From Gigaspora rosea (taxonomy: Eukaryota; Glomeromycota; Glomeromycetes; Diversisporales; Gigasporaceae): 64,000 bases of DNA. Position 1 is the first letter of the stretch; each line of letters begins with the position of its first letter. The stretch covers positions 191,618 to 255,617 of the forward strand of contig QKWP01000606.1 of assembly GCA_003550325.1 (NCBI GenBank). Reading direction: 5' to 3'. Positions 46,800 through 58,480 of the stretch are shown in pieces. The notes beneath the pieces are model-generated. The model saw only the letters and a list, made by a program, of their open reading frames with translations. It did not search any database and was not told the origin of the DNA. Position numbers and translations under genes: made by a program.

Positions 46800-47671
46800 C
46801 TGTGGGTTGAGCGAAAATAAGTATATAGAGCTAGTTTTTTGTATACAGTAATAGAATTAGATGCAACATAGTGCGAAAGTAGTTTAAAATATTTGTAATA
46901 ATGTAAAAATAATATGTAATATATAATAAAGTATGTAATATTAATTAAAAATGTATATTTAATAAATGTAAAATATAATATATAATAATAAATAAAAAAA
47001 TAAAAATTTTATATTAAATTGCGAAACCATGCGAAATATTGCGAAAACCTGTAAAAAAGCATGATTATGTGAATATGTATATCGTTTATTTATTTTTAAA
47101 AAATTTTAAAAATTTGCGAAAATTTGCAAAATATTGTGAAACAATGCGAAAATATCAAAATATTACCTCCTGCACGCATTAGTTTATTGATCTGCATGAG
47201 TACGCGACCCCTGTAGGGGAGGTAATTTGCATTTTTTTTATTTGCAATATATTTCGAAATATTTCAAAATAATAACCATAATATTACCGTAATATAGCGT
47301 AATATATTGCGTAATATACTGTATCAATCATAAGATTTTCATAATATTACGGGCCGTAATATCTTACGTATGATTACGTATATATAATTCGCTTATGTAG
47401 GATAGCTTGAGCTTGAAGAATTAAATTCTTAAATTCGTTTTTCATATTTGATAGTTTATGAAACTGGTTGAGGCACAGCCATTTAATACACTTGTTAATG
47501 TAGTATTCTTTACTCTGCAATTTGAAATTTTCATAATGTTACTGTTTTTTTTGCATTCGATTTTATTTTATTTTTTTTAAATAAAAAAAATAAATAGGTC
47601 AATCATTGAAATAAAGTTTAAATTACTATAGTGTTGCACAGGTTGTTACGTCATACCCATGAGATAAACTA
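46800..47671. other. AT-rich gap with GCGAAA and GTAATAT motifs
   Basis: Short dispersed GCGAAA(C/T)TTGCGAAA strings at 47020-47150, and TATTACCTCC...GGAGGTAAT inverted ends at 47162-47226 that may be a small MITE. No gene is seen. Confidence 0.4.
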
Positions 47672-47799
47672 GTTATATAATGGATATCGGTAAACATGGT
47701 GCATTCCACAGAATAATAGTAAACCAAATGGCCGAAGGCCATGTGATTTTACTATTAATCTGTGGAATACACCGTATTCACTGATATCTATTAAATAAC
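47672..47799. repeat. Hairpin element (128 bp, arms ~62)
   Basis: GTTATATAATGGATATCGGT..GCATTCCACAGAATAATAGT..GGCC is mirrored around a GAA loop by GGCCATGTGATTTTACTATT..CTGTGGAATACACC..GATATCTATTAAATAAC. Confidence 0.8.
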
Positions 47800-48000
47800 A
47801 AGTATGTATTACCCAATATCGTTCTAGTTAATTGCGCAAAAAAAAAAGCGTAAAATACAAGTTAACTATGCAGCACATCAATAAGGATAGCTTGTTACAC
47901 CAGCACAAAAAATTGACATGTGAAATCATAGATTTTTTAATGTCCAATCAAATGCAAGATTTTGCGAACTTGCCATTCTAGATAGCAGGTAACTATACAC

Positions 48001-48158
48001 TCCGTCAATGCATATGGCTGCATTTCTAGTATGTCATTTCACATGACTGCGTTCCTGGTAACTCTGTCAATTCACATGACTGCGTTCCTGGTATCCGTCA
48101 ATTCACATGACTGCGTTCCTGGTATCCGTCAATTCACATGACTGCATTCCTGGTAAGC
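48001..48158. repeat. 31-34 bp tandem repeat, about five copies
   Basis: The unit is AATTCACATGACTGCGTTCC then TGGTATCCGTC. The outer copies are diverged (ATGGCTGCATTTCTAGTATG). Confidence 0.85.
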
Positions 48159-48429
48159 CAATACGTTCCGTCTGAATCATTTATATCTGCCAATTTTTGA
48201 CAATTCTTGAAATTCAGTTGACCAAGATCATCAATAATTTGAGTAATATCTTTTTCTAATCGTTCTTCTGTTGACATCTTGATTTATAAAAAAAAACGAG
48301 AAAATAAAAGACATTTTATTATGTACATCTCATTAATATTTTTTTATTTATTATTTATTACCTGCAAAGTCGGTCACACAATTTATAATTAACTATATAC
48401 CAGTATATACTGCAGTAGCACAAAATACA

Positions 48430-49175
48430 TACAGTCAGACCTCTCTATAATCACAAGTTGGTCGCGCCCTATTTTGGTGATTGTATAGAGGTGTGTCATA
48501 AATAAAATACCTTGTCATAGTTACATAACCAAAGGCCAATAAGTAATATATTTGCGAGTATTTGAAATACTATTAAAAAATTTAAAATGTTTGATAGTGA
48601 TAAACTTTTGATCCAGTGGCCCAATTTGGATAAAATGACAAGTGTTTGACTCAATGAGACAATTATAAAGAGTCTAAAATCGTCCAAATTCAGCTACAAA
48701 ATGCTAAGATTATTAAGGATTTTTTATTTAGATATTAAATTTAATCAATTCTTAAATATTTAAAGTGACACAAATCCTTAACGATCACAGGAGCCTGTGA
48801 TTAGCTTAGGCTCATTAGAATCGTCTCATCGAGACGAACATTTTGGTAGTTTTTTCGTCCAAATCGGGCCACTGCATCAAAAGTTATTTGTTGTCAAACC
48901 TTTAAGAATTTTCAATAGAATATTTTAAATAAACATGAATATAAATATTGGCCAATCAGATGTTATAATCTATATTTAGTCAAAATTTGTGATTATAACG
49001 AGGGTTTTTTTATTAATAAATTGATGAAGGATCAAAATTTTTTTGTCATAGTGATTATAGGTGATTTGTGACTATAATGAGGTTTTTTACTATGTTTTAA
49101 GTCCGTCGCACAATATTGGGTGCTTATATAGAGGTGTGACTATATAGGGTGTGACTATAGAGAGGTCAGACTGTA
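48430..49175. mobile_element. Pogo/mariner-like element (742 bp)
   Basis: 48432-49173 with ends CAGTCAGACCTCTCTATAAT / TATAGAGAGGTCAGACTG and TA on both sides. CAGT...CTCTCTATA ends are characteristic of pogo/Tigger-type elements. No transposase remains. A second inverted-repeat unit is nested at about 48584-48903 (AACTTTTGATCCAGTGGCCC / GGGCCACTGCATCAAAAGTT). Confidence 0.8.
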
Positions 49176-49213
49176 TCTAAATTACTGTATACCTGTGTAG
49201 CATTCCACGGTAT

Positions 49214-49469
49214 TTAGGCCATTTGAAGTTGATTCTTTGGTTAACATCACTTTTCCAGGACTCTCGGGAGGGGGGATGAGGGTAAAATGAAACGAACATA
49301 TGAAACGAACATATAAAATGAACAAAGATGGGCCAATTTCATTGGTTGATATAAATCAGGTGACTGATGAGAGTCACCCAGCGTTTTGATTGGCTGTTCG
49401 TTTTCGGGGGAGGTGGGGGATTTCAGTTGGGGGTGATGTTAACCAAAAAATTAACTTCAAACGGCCTTA
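49214..49469. mobile_element. PIF/Harbinger-like MITE, TTA duplication (250 bp)
   Basis: 49217-49466, ends GGCCATTTGAAGTTGATTCT..TTGGTTAACATCAC mirrored by GTGATGTTAACC..TTAACTTCAAACGGCC. TTA lies at 49214-49216 and 49467-49469. Confidence 0.8.
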
Positions 49470-49649
49470 GCCTATAAAAGTATTTATTAAAAATACTATG
49501 ATTACAACTTATTCTGCAGGTATAAGTGCAGTTATGCATTAAATAATCAAAATAAATTACGACCATCAGGTTTAAAGCAAATTTATGATTTTATAAGCGC
49601 ATAATTAGAAATAGTCGGATTATATGAGTCCTTATTATTTCACTAACAA

Positions 49650-49945
49650 ACGCTTCAAAGGCACCAGCATTCGTTTCATAAATGAGATTATTTTACAGAC
49701 GATTAATTTAAAGACAAAGTTCATTTCGTAGCAGTATATTTCATCGACAGCTCAGTTCACAGACAAATTTTTTTTTTTTAATATAACGTACTAAACTCTA
49801 ATTCTAAACCTAATCATAAAGACAATGGTTAGAATTACTTTGTCTATGAAATGAACTGTCGGTGAATTATGCTGTCTAATGAAATTAACTTAGTTGTAAA
49901 TTAATTATTTATAAATAAATTGTCTGTGAAATATTGTTCCTTTGA
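49650..49945. mobile_element. Inverted-repeat element, second copy of the 42341 family
   Basis: GCTTCAAAGGCACCAGCATT, GATTATTTTACAGACGATTA and GACAAAGTTCATTTCGTAG are mirrored at the right (ATGAAATGAACTGTCGGTGA ... TTCCTTTGAAGTG). Confidence 0.65.
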
Positions 49946-49951
49946 AGTGAT

Positions 49952-50270
49952 ATGGCGCAAAAATTTGTCGGTGATGTAATATCCGAGCTGATCGGTGCTC
50001 CCGATCGAGCCAAGGAATCTTATACGAGAATAACATTCTATGAAAAATTTTTCTTAAAGTTAATTACAATTTTAATGAAATACGATACTCATCTCTTCTA
50101 TGTAAATAGAAGAGATGAGTATAGTGTTTCATTAATATGAAATTAACATTAAAAGTTAACAATAAGAACCAATTTTCATAGAATATGATTGGATGAAGAT
50201 CATCTCCCTTGGCTTGATCTGGAGCATCGATCAGCTCGGATATTACATCACCGACAAATTTTTGCGCCAT
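49952..50270. repeat. Large palindrome with mirrored coding arms
   Basis: Two ~155-base arms face each other around a perfect ATACTCATCTCTTCTAT/ATAGAAGAGATGAGTAT hairpin. Each arm, read inwards from ATGGCGCAAAAATTTGTCGG, encodes MAQKFVGDVISELI then (G/D)AP(D)(R/Q)AK. Arm identity is highest at the outer ~70 bases. The palindrome ends ~100 bases before Helitron Rep homology begins and may mark where the Helitron lost its 5' part. Confidence 0.8.
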
Positions 50271-50370
50271 GCTACTCGCCGAACAGCCTAGTAGATATAT
50301 TTATTTTTGTATAATTATTTGTAATTTCATAAACTTATTTTCTCTTATTCAAATATGTGTATTCATAAAT

Positions 50371-53300
50371 ACATGTAACCCTCGATGGCCTGAAATTGTT
50401 ATGTCGCTGCTTCCTGGTCAAAAAGCAGAAGATCGTCCAGATATTATAGCACGTGTATTTTATCTAAAGTTAAAAAGTTTAATTAAAGATATTACAAAAT
50501 ATAATTTCTTTGGTGAAGTAGTAGCATATATTTATGTAGTCGAATTTCAAAAAAGGGGCTTACCTCATGTTCATTTTCTTTTAATTTTACACCCTAATAA
50601 TAAATTCCGCACTACATCTGACTATGACAAATTCGTTTCGGCTGAAATTCCTGATAAAGATGATACCTTGGCATATGAAACAGTCACGAATTTTATGATA
50701 CATGGTCCATGCGGTAAACATAATCCAAATGCTCCATGTATGAAAAATGGAAAATGTACAAAAAATTATCCAAAGCCTTTTTGCTCTTCAACAACAGAAG
50801 GTGAAAATAGTTATCCAATATATAGAAGACGTGATGATAGCAAAACTATAACAGTAAACAAAATAATTTTAGATAATCATTGGGTAGTACCACATTGTCG
50901 AGCTCACTGTATCAAGTATAATGCGCATATAAATGTTGAAGTTTGCTCATCAATAACTGCCGTCAAGTACCTTTACAAATATGTATATAAAGGACATGAT
51001 CGTGCAACAATTGAAATATCATCAGGCTCTGAAAATAACACTACAAATAATATAACAAATGAGTTAAAACTATATCAAGATGCTCGATATATATCTGCAT
51101 CAGAAGCAACATGGCGAATCTTTCAATTTACCTTGCATGAAGAGAAACCTAATGTTCAACGATTACAAATTCACCTTCCTGGTCAGCATTATGTCACCTT
51201 CCAAGATAAAGAAACTCCTATTGATATTTTACAATGAGTTAATATAGAAAAAACAACTCTTACTGAGTGGTTTATAGCAAATAATAATCCAATTTATAAG
51301 CATCTTGCAAGAGAACTTACTTATTCTGATTTTCCTACTAAATTTGTGTGGAATTCTAAATTAAAAAAATGGAATCCTCACAAAAAGGGAAATACTATTG
51401 GTCGCATATACTTTGTTCAACCTTTAGCAGGTGAAAAATATTTTCTTCGCATGTTACTTAATATTGTAAAAGGTGCTACTTCTTTTGAAAATCTTCGTAC
51501 TATAAATGGAGTTCTATACAATACATTTAAAGAAGCCTGTGATGCATTAGGACTTCTTCAAGATGATAGAGAATGGGATGAATGTTTAAAAGAAGCTTCA
51601 ATGCTTCAATCGGGATCACAACTTAGATATTTATTTGCAACTATTCTTTTGTTTTGTGGTCCTACTCACCCTGACAAACTTTCGAATAAATATTTAAATA
51701 CATTAACAGATAATATTTTATATTATTTACATCATACTGCAGATAGTCCTCATATTAACTTTGCTAAAAGTGCTGAGAACTATGCTTTACAACACTTACA
51801 AAGTATTCTTCGTCTTCAAGGTCGTTCTCTTGAAGAATTTCCGCCTATGCCTATTCCATCTAACCTTTCAGAAGAATCAGATCGACTTATTCGTGAAGAA
51901 TTAAGTTATGATACACATATTCTTGCTCAATTTTTTGAGACTAATGAAAATAAATTGAATCAAGATCAGCGTAAAATATTTTTTGCAGTTACAGAAGCTA
52001 TAATAAATGAATATAATAAATGTTTTTTTATTGACGGACCTGGTGGTTCAGGAAAAACATTTTTATATTCTGTTCTTCTTGCATGGGTACGAAAACAAGG
52101 ACTTATTGCTTTAGCAGTTGCATCTTCGGGTATAGCAGCTTTGCTTCTTGCAGGAGGGCGAACAGCACATTCTAGGCTAAAAATTCCTATAAACCCTAAT
52201 GAAAATTCTACTTGCATTATTTCACACAATTCACAATTGGCACGCCTTTTACAACGTGCTACTCTAATTATATGGGATGAAGCACCTATGATTCATCGTT
52301 ATGCACTTGAAGCCGTAGATCGGTCACTACGTGATATTATGAAAGCTATTGATCCTGCTTTAGAAACAATTCTTTTTGGTGGAAAAATAATTATTTTTCG
52401 TGGTGACTTTAGGCAAACTTTGCCTGTCATTCCAAAAGGTAGTCGTGAAGAAACAGTTTCTGCATGCATCTCTAAATCTCAACTCTGGTCACATATTACA
52501 TTAATGAACTTAACAATTAATATGCGCCTTCAATGCATTGCAAACACATCTGATTTTGATATGAAAACTAAATTTTCTAACTGGCTTCTTGAAGTTGGTG
52601 AAGGACGTGCATGTACCTTTGCTAATACAGATGACATTATTAATCTTCCTTCTGAAATAGCTTTATATTCTACTTCATTATCAGATCTCATAACTGCTGT
52701 ATATCCGAATTTGAACACTTTACTTTATAATCCAGAAAAATTACTCAACCGAGTAATCTTAGTCCCTCGAAATAAGCATGTACTTGAAATTAATAATATT
52801 ATTATGGATTCTTTTGCTGGAAACATTTATCATTGCCTTAGTGCAGATACCTTAGATCCTGCAACAACAAATTCCACTCAAACAAATCTCTTTCCTGTAG
52901 AGTTTCTAAACACATTAACATTATCAGGGTTTCCTCCTCATGACCTTAATCTCAAAATTGGTTCTCCTATTATGCTATTACGCAATATCAATCAAGCACA
53001 AGGCCTATGCAATGGCACACGCCTAATTTGCAGAGCAGTTCACAAACATGTATTAGAGGCGGAGATTTTACAAGGACCATATGCTCACACTCGAGTCTTA
53101 CTTCCACGTATATCATTTTCTTCAAACAATAATGAACTACCTTTTACATTCATTCGCAGACAATTTCCTGTAATACCTGCCTTTGCTATGACCATTAACA
53201 AGAGCCAAGGACAGACATTAGATTCTGTTGGCATCTATTTACATGAACCTGTGGTCAGTTATACGTTGCGCTGTCTCGGGTTACTAATCCAAAAAATTTG

Positions 53301-53390
53301 TTTATTCTACTTCCTTCCTTTAATGAAAATAATAATGAATATTATACTAAAAACGTAGTGTATCCTGAAGTACTTAGTCTAAACCTATAA
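50371..53390 (+). pseudogene. Helitron Rep-helicase, nearly intact
   Basis: Rep part 50371-51237: TCNPRWPEI at the truncated N-side, the HUH motif LPHVHFLLIL near 50560, PCGKHNPNAPCMKNGKCTKN, and KYLYKYVYKGHDRA near 50975, which holds the paired catalytic tyrosines. A TGA at 51235-51237 interrupts the frame once. It continues directly (VNIEKTTLTEWF) into a PIF1-type helicase: GPGGSGKT near 52036, IIWDEAPM near 52270, FRGDFRQTLPV near 52400, LTINMRLQC, AFAMTINKSQGQT. A deletion of about 10 bases near 53258 removes HGQ in motif VI. The original frame then resumes as YVALSRVTNPKNLFILLP and stops at 53388-53390. The few lesions make this a young copy. Helitron enzymes nick, unwind and rejoin DNA in rolling-circle transposition. 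The first several hundred residues are missing. TGA in place of an expected Arg CGA would fit C-to-T change. Confidence 0.92.
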
Positions 53391-54394
53391 AATAAATAAA
53401 AATATTATTTACCTAATCTGTTTTAGCAATTAATTTACGATTTAATACAAATTTGTACCTTATGTAACGATTAATATTATGTCTAAATCAGATATTTTTA
53501 TTATCTTTAGCCTACAAAAACTATTTAAAGTATAATATATTCAAAAATATTATTCTCTCTACAGATTCAGAATATATCATCTGTTTCATAAATTACTTTA
53601 TTCGACGTAAATAATGCATATCATTAAACTAGCTATATAACTTATTAAACCCTTTCCTTTTGCACAAGACCTATCATTAACGGTATTAATTAATTTATCA
53701 TAATATTAGTACTATAATTCAAAAATTACCTTATATATGATTATGCTTAAATAATAAAAGTCATGCTTATTTAATATACACACAACTATGAATGCGCCTA
53801 TCATACCTATAATAACTGCGAATGTTAATAATCACATATTAATATAAGACATCCACATCTCGACACAAAAGTAAAAATTATTAATAACTAAATTTTTTTC
53901 TTAACGTTAAGCAAAAGCTATTCTATTGTCTTTTATAAATTGTCATTTAGCTATAAAAATTACATCTTTAATTAAATATACTTTGTTTAACTTTTATTTA
54001 ATTGCGCATTCTTTATGTATTACATATTAATTACTTTCCAATCATGATCTATTACGTTATTACAAACCAGTTTAGGTGTTATTGCACGCTTTCTTTTTTC
54101 TTTTACCATTTCTTCCGCATGGCTAACCACTTCTATCATTATTTTTCATTAATTGTTATACCACACAACGTATGTATTTGAACAATAATTCTGTTTTTAA
54201 CCATAACAATATCCAACAAAAAATTAACCCGTATCTCTAATATCACTTATTAATGAGAAAAATTTTTTATTTAATGATTTTTTATATTTAACTTTCTATA
54301 CTTCAAAATATTTATTTGAATTACAATTGAATATAAATTGTACACTGTTTAATATAATACAAAACACTATCAACACCCTTTATAGCAAATATAA
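53391..54394. other. AT-rich spacer inside the putative Helitron
   Basis: No gene or strong structure is seen between the helicase stop and the antisense gene. Confidence 0.4.
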
Positions 54395-55631
54395 TTATTC
54401 ACTACCATCGTTATTAAGATCTATTTTTGATTTAGATGATTTTCTGGTATTATGAATTACAGTTCGAACGCCATTTTTATTACCCTTCTTACAACCTAAA
54501 TTTTTTTTGTTTTTATTTTTTTTCTTTTTAGCCTCATCCACTTGATCGATCTCCGTATCCCCTTCATTTTCTTGACCATCATCATTACCATTATTAGTAT
54601 TCGAACTATTACTATTCTCACCTATATATATATCTTCAGCGTTTTCATCCATTTCTTCGACTTTAACGCGCTAAAAATAAAACAATTTAATTACAAACCA
54701 TTAAAAATACTAAATAATATCACATTAAATACTTATATACTGAACCTTATATATTTCCTCTGAACCTATATCTTTACAAATATTTTTGTGAACAGATAAC
54801 AGTTTAGACCGAGCTGAATTTGTTGAAGCCAATGGCATTTCATTATGATTATCATATTCCCTTTTCTTACTATCAAACCGAGTATCAACTAAATTAACAT
54901 CTTGACCAAAAACATACAAAACATTTTCTATAAACTCCATCTAACCAACAACAAAAACCACCGATTCTCTTGACGAATAAGACTTGCCAAACTTTTAAAA
55001 CATGAATCCAAATATCGAAAAACAACAGTAACAATAAAATTGTAATTTCGACGAGAATAGTCTGTAATTGAAACTTTAATAATAGCATCCTCCTCATTTT
55101 TAAATTTAGGCACCTCTCCAACGACTCCAATTAAAGAAACCTTTAAAGGACATTTATTCAATGCTGGAGCTTTATTTAGAATCTTAAGGTGGGTCGACGT
55201 TGAGACCATCATCTAAATTAAAAATTAAATATAAATTAAATTCTCAATATAAAAATCTTTTAATTCTCAAATATTTACTTCATAAAATATAGTATAAACA
55301 AATCAAACCTATTCTATAAAGTTAATATTTAACAATTCTCTAGAGCAAACTTAATAACGCATTTATTAATAATTACCCTTGGTCTAATATTATTGTTATA
55401 ATGTTCAGGCACAATTTTTCCTCCGACAGAAAAATATTCATCTCTTTCAAAAATCGCTTGCGTTGCTAAATCTCTTTCCTCCGCTTTAACTGGCACAAAC
55501 ATAACTAATTCAATTTCGTTATCTTCGTCTCCAACGGGATACACTCCAATAGCACACACTACTAACAACTTCTCCTTTTCAGTCTCCTTAACAACCTTGA
55601 TTTTTACGATCGTATCTGCATTGCAAGGCAT
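54395..55631 (-). pseudogene. OB-fold-like (RPA-like?) passenger gene of the Helitron, three exons
   Basis: Exon 1 (55377-55631) reads MPCNADTIVKIKVVKETEKE and LLVVCAIGVYP..EIELVMFVPVKAEERD..YFSVGGKIVPEHY. Exon 2 (54746-55212) reads MMVSTSTHLKILNK, PLKVSLIGVVGEVP, VSITDYSRRNYNFIVTVVFR, then VVFVVG and MEFIENVLYVFGQDVNLVDT. Exon 3 (54395-54670) is an acidic/Lys-rich tail (RVKVEEMDENAED, KKKKNKNKKN). Introns are GT-AG and the phases fit. Exon 2 has one missing base before the VVFVVG strand and a TAG where relatives, as I remember them, have Gln. I recognise the pattern as a family expanded in Rhizophagus and judge the beta-rich pattern OB-fold-like. An ssDNA-binding role like that of plant Helitron RPA genes is inference. 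It lies antisense between the helicase and the Helitron 3' end. Confidence 0.6.
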
Positions 55632-56494
55632 GTTTATTACTATAGTTACTACAAACGATATTATTAAACTATATTTATCGTACAGTCTTTTTTTTTTGAC
55701 AATTTTTATTAACAAGGTTTTTTTTTTACTTAACTACTAATTCCTTTACTCAAACCTATATATATATAAATTTATAAAAAAAAAACTTTTTATTCGAATA
55801 AATTTCCACGTACAATTATTATTAATACACTTATAATCTCAAATATATTATGTTTCCTATTGCTAATTAATAACGCATTAAAAATTGTTCACCCTCATAC
55901 ACATATATGTTACGTACGTACGTACATATATACCTAAACACGTGCATACATACATTATAAACACGTATAATTCACTTTGCGTGGCAAACCGCTTAGCCAC
56001 AATTACAATATTTACTTTACACCAAATAGAATTTAATTGGCTAGCGAATACTATCGTTATCTAATATTCCAACCATATGACTCCTGCCAAAGCAAAACCT
56101 GAAAGTAAATGTTCAAGCTGTCACTATAACGAACTTAACCTCAAAAAACTTATGATTTTACATATTAAATCATTAATGAACCTACTAAATCGAAACCTAA
56201 TATTATTCTTTTAAAAACACTTACCACATATTTAATTTGATAAATAATACTATAAATTTCAAAGATAAATTTGTTATAGTGATGGCTTAAACAATTACTG
56301 ACAAGCTTTGCTTTAGTAGCATTCAAATATAATATTTACGTAATCTTATAGTAAACATCATAAAAGAATTAAATATTTACTTACCGGTATTAACAAACTT
56401 ATATCAAACCATCGCGTATCATTCTGCAATACCACAATCTCTTAGAAATTAGATTTTATAAAATAATAAAGATTTATTCTATCTTAAACGAGAT
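55632..56494. other. 5' flank of the OB-like gene
   Basis: AT-rich, with an ACGTACGTACGTACATATATA microsatellite-like patch at about 55911-55935. No second gene is seen. Confidence 0.4.
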
Positions 56495-56525
56495 AGGTGG
56501 CGCGAAGCGCCACCTGTCGTGCTAG
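56495..56525 (+). mobile_element. Helitron 3' terminus
   Basis: A perfect 9-bp stem AGGTGGCGC-gaa-GCGCCACCT (56495-56515), then six bases GTCGTG, then CTAG (56522-56525) followed by T. This is the canonical Helitron 3' end (hairpin shortly before CTRR, inserted between A and T). The orientation agrees with the plus-strand Rep-helicase upstream. The 5' TC end was not found. Confidence 0.75.
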
Positions 56526-57650
56526 TATTAATAAATTCGTAAATAAATTCGATATATCAAATAAATTCGATATATTAGATAAATCAACTTATCAAATTTT
56601 CCTAATCTGGGTGCTTGACTATACTAAGAAACTACAATACTATATATTCCAGTATTCGGGTACTATGTCAACTATGTTAAGTCTTACTAAATATAAATAT
56701 TGACCAAAAATAGATGACTAAAAATGCATCGTCACAATGTACAGCTTCTATCTTGGCAACAGGCAATTGAGTTGTCTTGGTTTTGACATATTATATTCTT
56801 CCCAAAATAATATTACTAAAACGCTCCTTACAAAAACAGAAATAGGGAAATAACTGAATTTAAGTGCAGAAACAGGACTACAAAATTTCTTTAAAAAGAT
56901 TATTATGATCATTATTAGAAAATTGGCATGCAAGTGGTGACTTTCTAAAAATGCTTAGCGTTAATTAAGAAGCAATTATATATTTATAATTTGTGATTTT
57001 TGCGAACATATAACTCAATATTATTTCATCGCTTAGGTTCATGATTTCTTTTCCATTAATATTATTTTGACTTTGCGCCGATCTTGTCTTTTTGCTGGCT
57101 CATTATTTCAATAACTTAATTATTCTTAATGTGTCTTAGAAACTAATCTATTTTTTCGAGCATCATTTCTCGTAGCTCTTTGATTGGGTGTATAATACTT
57201 TAAATTTTCTTTTTTTTTTGCATTAAGACTCAAATATAATAATAAATTACTAATCATACAGATTATTTATTCCGTCATTACAAATTTATTATTAATTAAA
57301 TTTCTGACTAATTAAATATCTACAGGTGTCGACAAATCAGTATTATCGCCATCACTGGGGAGCAGGGATGGCATGTCACAATGTCCAATTGGTTTCAATT
57401 TTTTTTGGACATATGTCAAAAAAAATTTGAAATCAATTGGACGACATGAGGCAGAAACCGGACATCGACCAAAAATTCCATAGCAAATAGATTATGGCTC
57501 AAAGATCGTCCACTGAGCTCCCCTCGTTTTTGTTAATGCTTAGAGATGGGATCTGACTTTCATTTTAACGTTTTTATCTATATCTATATATATATATTGC
57601 TTCGTTGAGGTTATTTGGGCTTATAAAATTATCCCAATTTGATTGTTGAG
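56526..57650. other. Intergenic with one hairpin
   Basis: GTCCAATTGGTTTCAATTTT at about 57391 mirrors AAATTTGAAATCAATTGGAC at about 57424-57443, around a short centre with GGACATATGTC. No gene is seen. Confidence 0.45.
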
Positions 57651-57791
57651 AAACTTGAAGAACAAGGAACCAATGATCATCACATCACATGATAAACTAG
57701 ACTATCACTACCGCTATTACATTACCCTAACACTAAAATCGAGTGTTAAATCATTTGATGTGATGATCTTGGATTCCTTGTTCGTTCAAAC
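57651..57791. mobile_element. Hairpin MITE (141 bp)
   Basis: AAACTTGAAGAACAAGGAAC..GATCATCACATCACATGA is mirrored by TCATTTGATGTGATGATC..GATTCCTTGTTCGTTCAAAC. It sits ~130 bases upstream of a broken kinase start. Confidence 0.75.
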
Positions 57792-57919
57792 TACCCCATC
57801 GTAGATCGTATACAAATTTTGGATAGTACGGAAATACAAATTTAAATACAATGAAATTAAATAAAAAGATTACAACACTTGCACCCTCTCGAACACTTCA
57901 TTCCTGTTATACGAAAAAA

Positions 57920-58275
57920 TGATGGAAACCATACTAGAAGAAATGGTTTGAAAATCCCATTTCCGATGGACATATTTCTTGTTTTAAATTTATAGACCCT
58001 GTAAAGATAGGCTCTGGAGGTTTTGGAGAGGTTTTTAAATACAAATGGAAAGGAAATTACTCAGCAGTTGCTCTTAAATGTCTTTGAGTCGATAGAACTG
58101 TAGATGAAAAAGGCATTAAAAATTTTATTAATGAGGTATTATTTATTACATTAAAACTTGATTACTTCCTATTACAGAATAATAAGCTTGTATAATTCGT
58201 ATAATTAGCTAAAATTATTACAAAGAGCTAATTGTCATCCAAACGTTATTGCATTCTTTGGAGTAACGAAAGGTA
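57920..58275 (+). pseudogene. Protein kinase 5' fragment
   Basis: From ATGATGGAAACC (~57920) the frame reads METILEE, then shifts by one base into WFENPISDGHISCFKF and IDPVKIGSGGFGEVFKYKWK, SAVALKCL. Here lie the glycine loop (GSGGFGEV) and the ATP-binding Lys of VALK. A TGA follows directly, then VDRTVDEKGIKNFINEV up to a GTATTA donor. A second piece near 58205-58275 gives LAKIITKS, CHPNVIAFFGVTKG and a GTAAAT donor. The catalytic half is missing. A transposon of the GGCCACGCAAAG family begins at 58291. The start layout (EExxENxI..H) is typical of Rhizophagus TKL kinases. It is a dead 5' fragment. Confidence 0.75.
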
Positions 58276-58290
58276 AATAAACAATTTATA

Positions 58291-58480
58291 AGGCCACGCA
58301 AAGTTGATTTTTCGTTTTGCATTACCTTCCGTCCTATTTTCATCTGGTGTCACCCGATGGAGACCTTAATTTCCCATAATTATCCGATAGGGCTGACAGG
58401 AAAAATATGACTGCCGGCCCAAGTTTTTGATTCCTTGCTGTGCAAAATGAAAAATCAACCTTGTATAACCTTAAATGTGA
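58291..58480. mobile_element. Truncated GGCCACGCAAAG element
   Basis: Starts AGGCCACGCAAAGTTGATTT + TTCGTTTTGCATTAC, then CATCTGGTGTCACCCGATGG ... GATTCCTTGCTGTGCAAAAT ... AACCTTAAATGTGAACATT. The internal part is inverted relative to the full element at 61727-62158. The right terminal repeat is missing. Confidence 0.7.

Noticed and set aside
48006-48158. CRISPR-like array
   Set aside because: Units of 31-34 bp are plain tandem repeats without unique spacers or cas genes, in a eukaryotic context.
51966-52718. Minus-strand frames of 62-87 codons
   Set aside because: Antisense shadows of the Helitron helicase.
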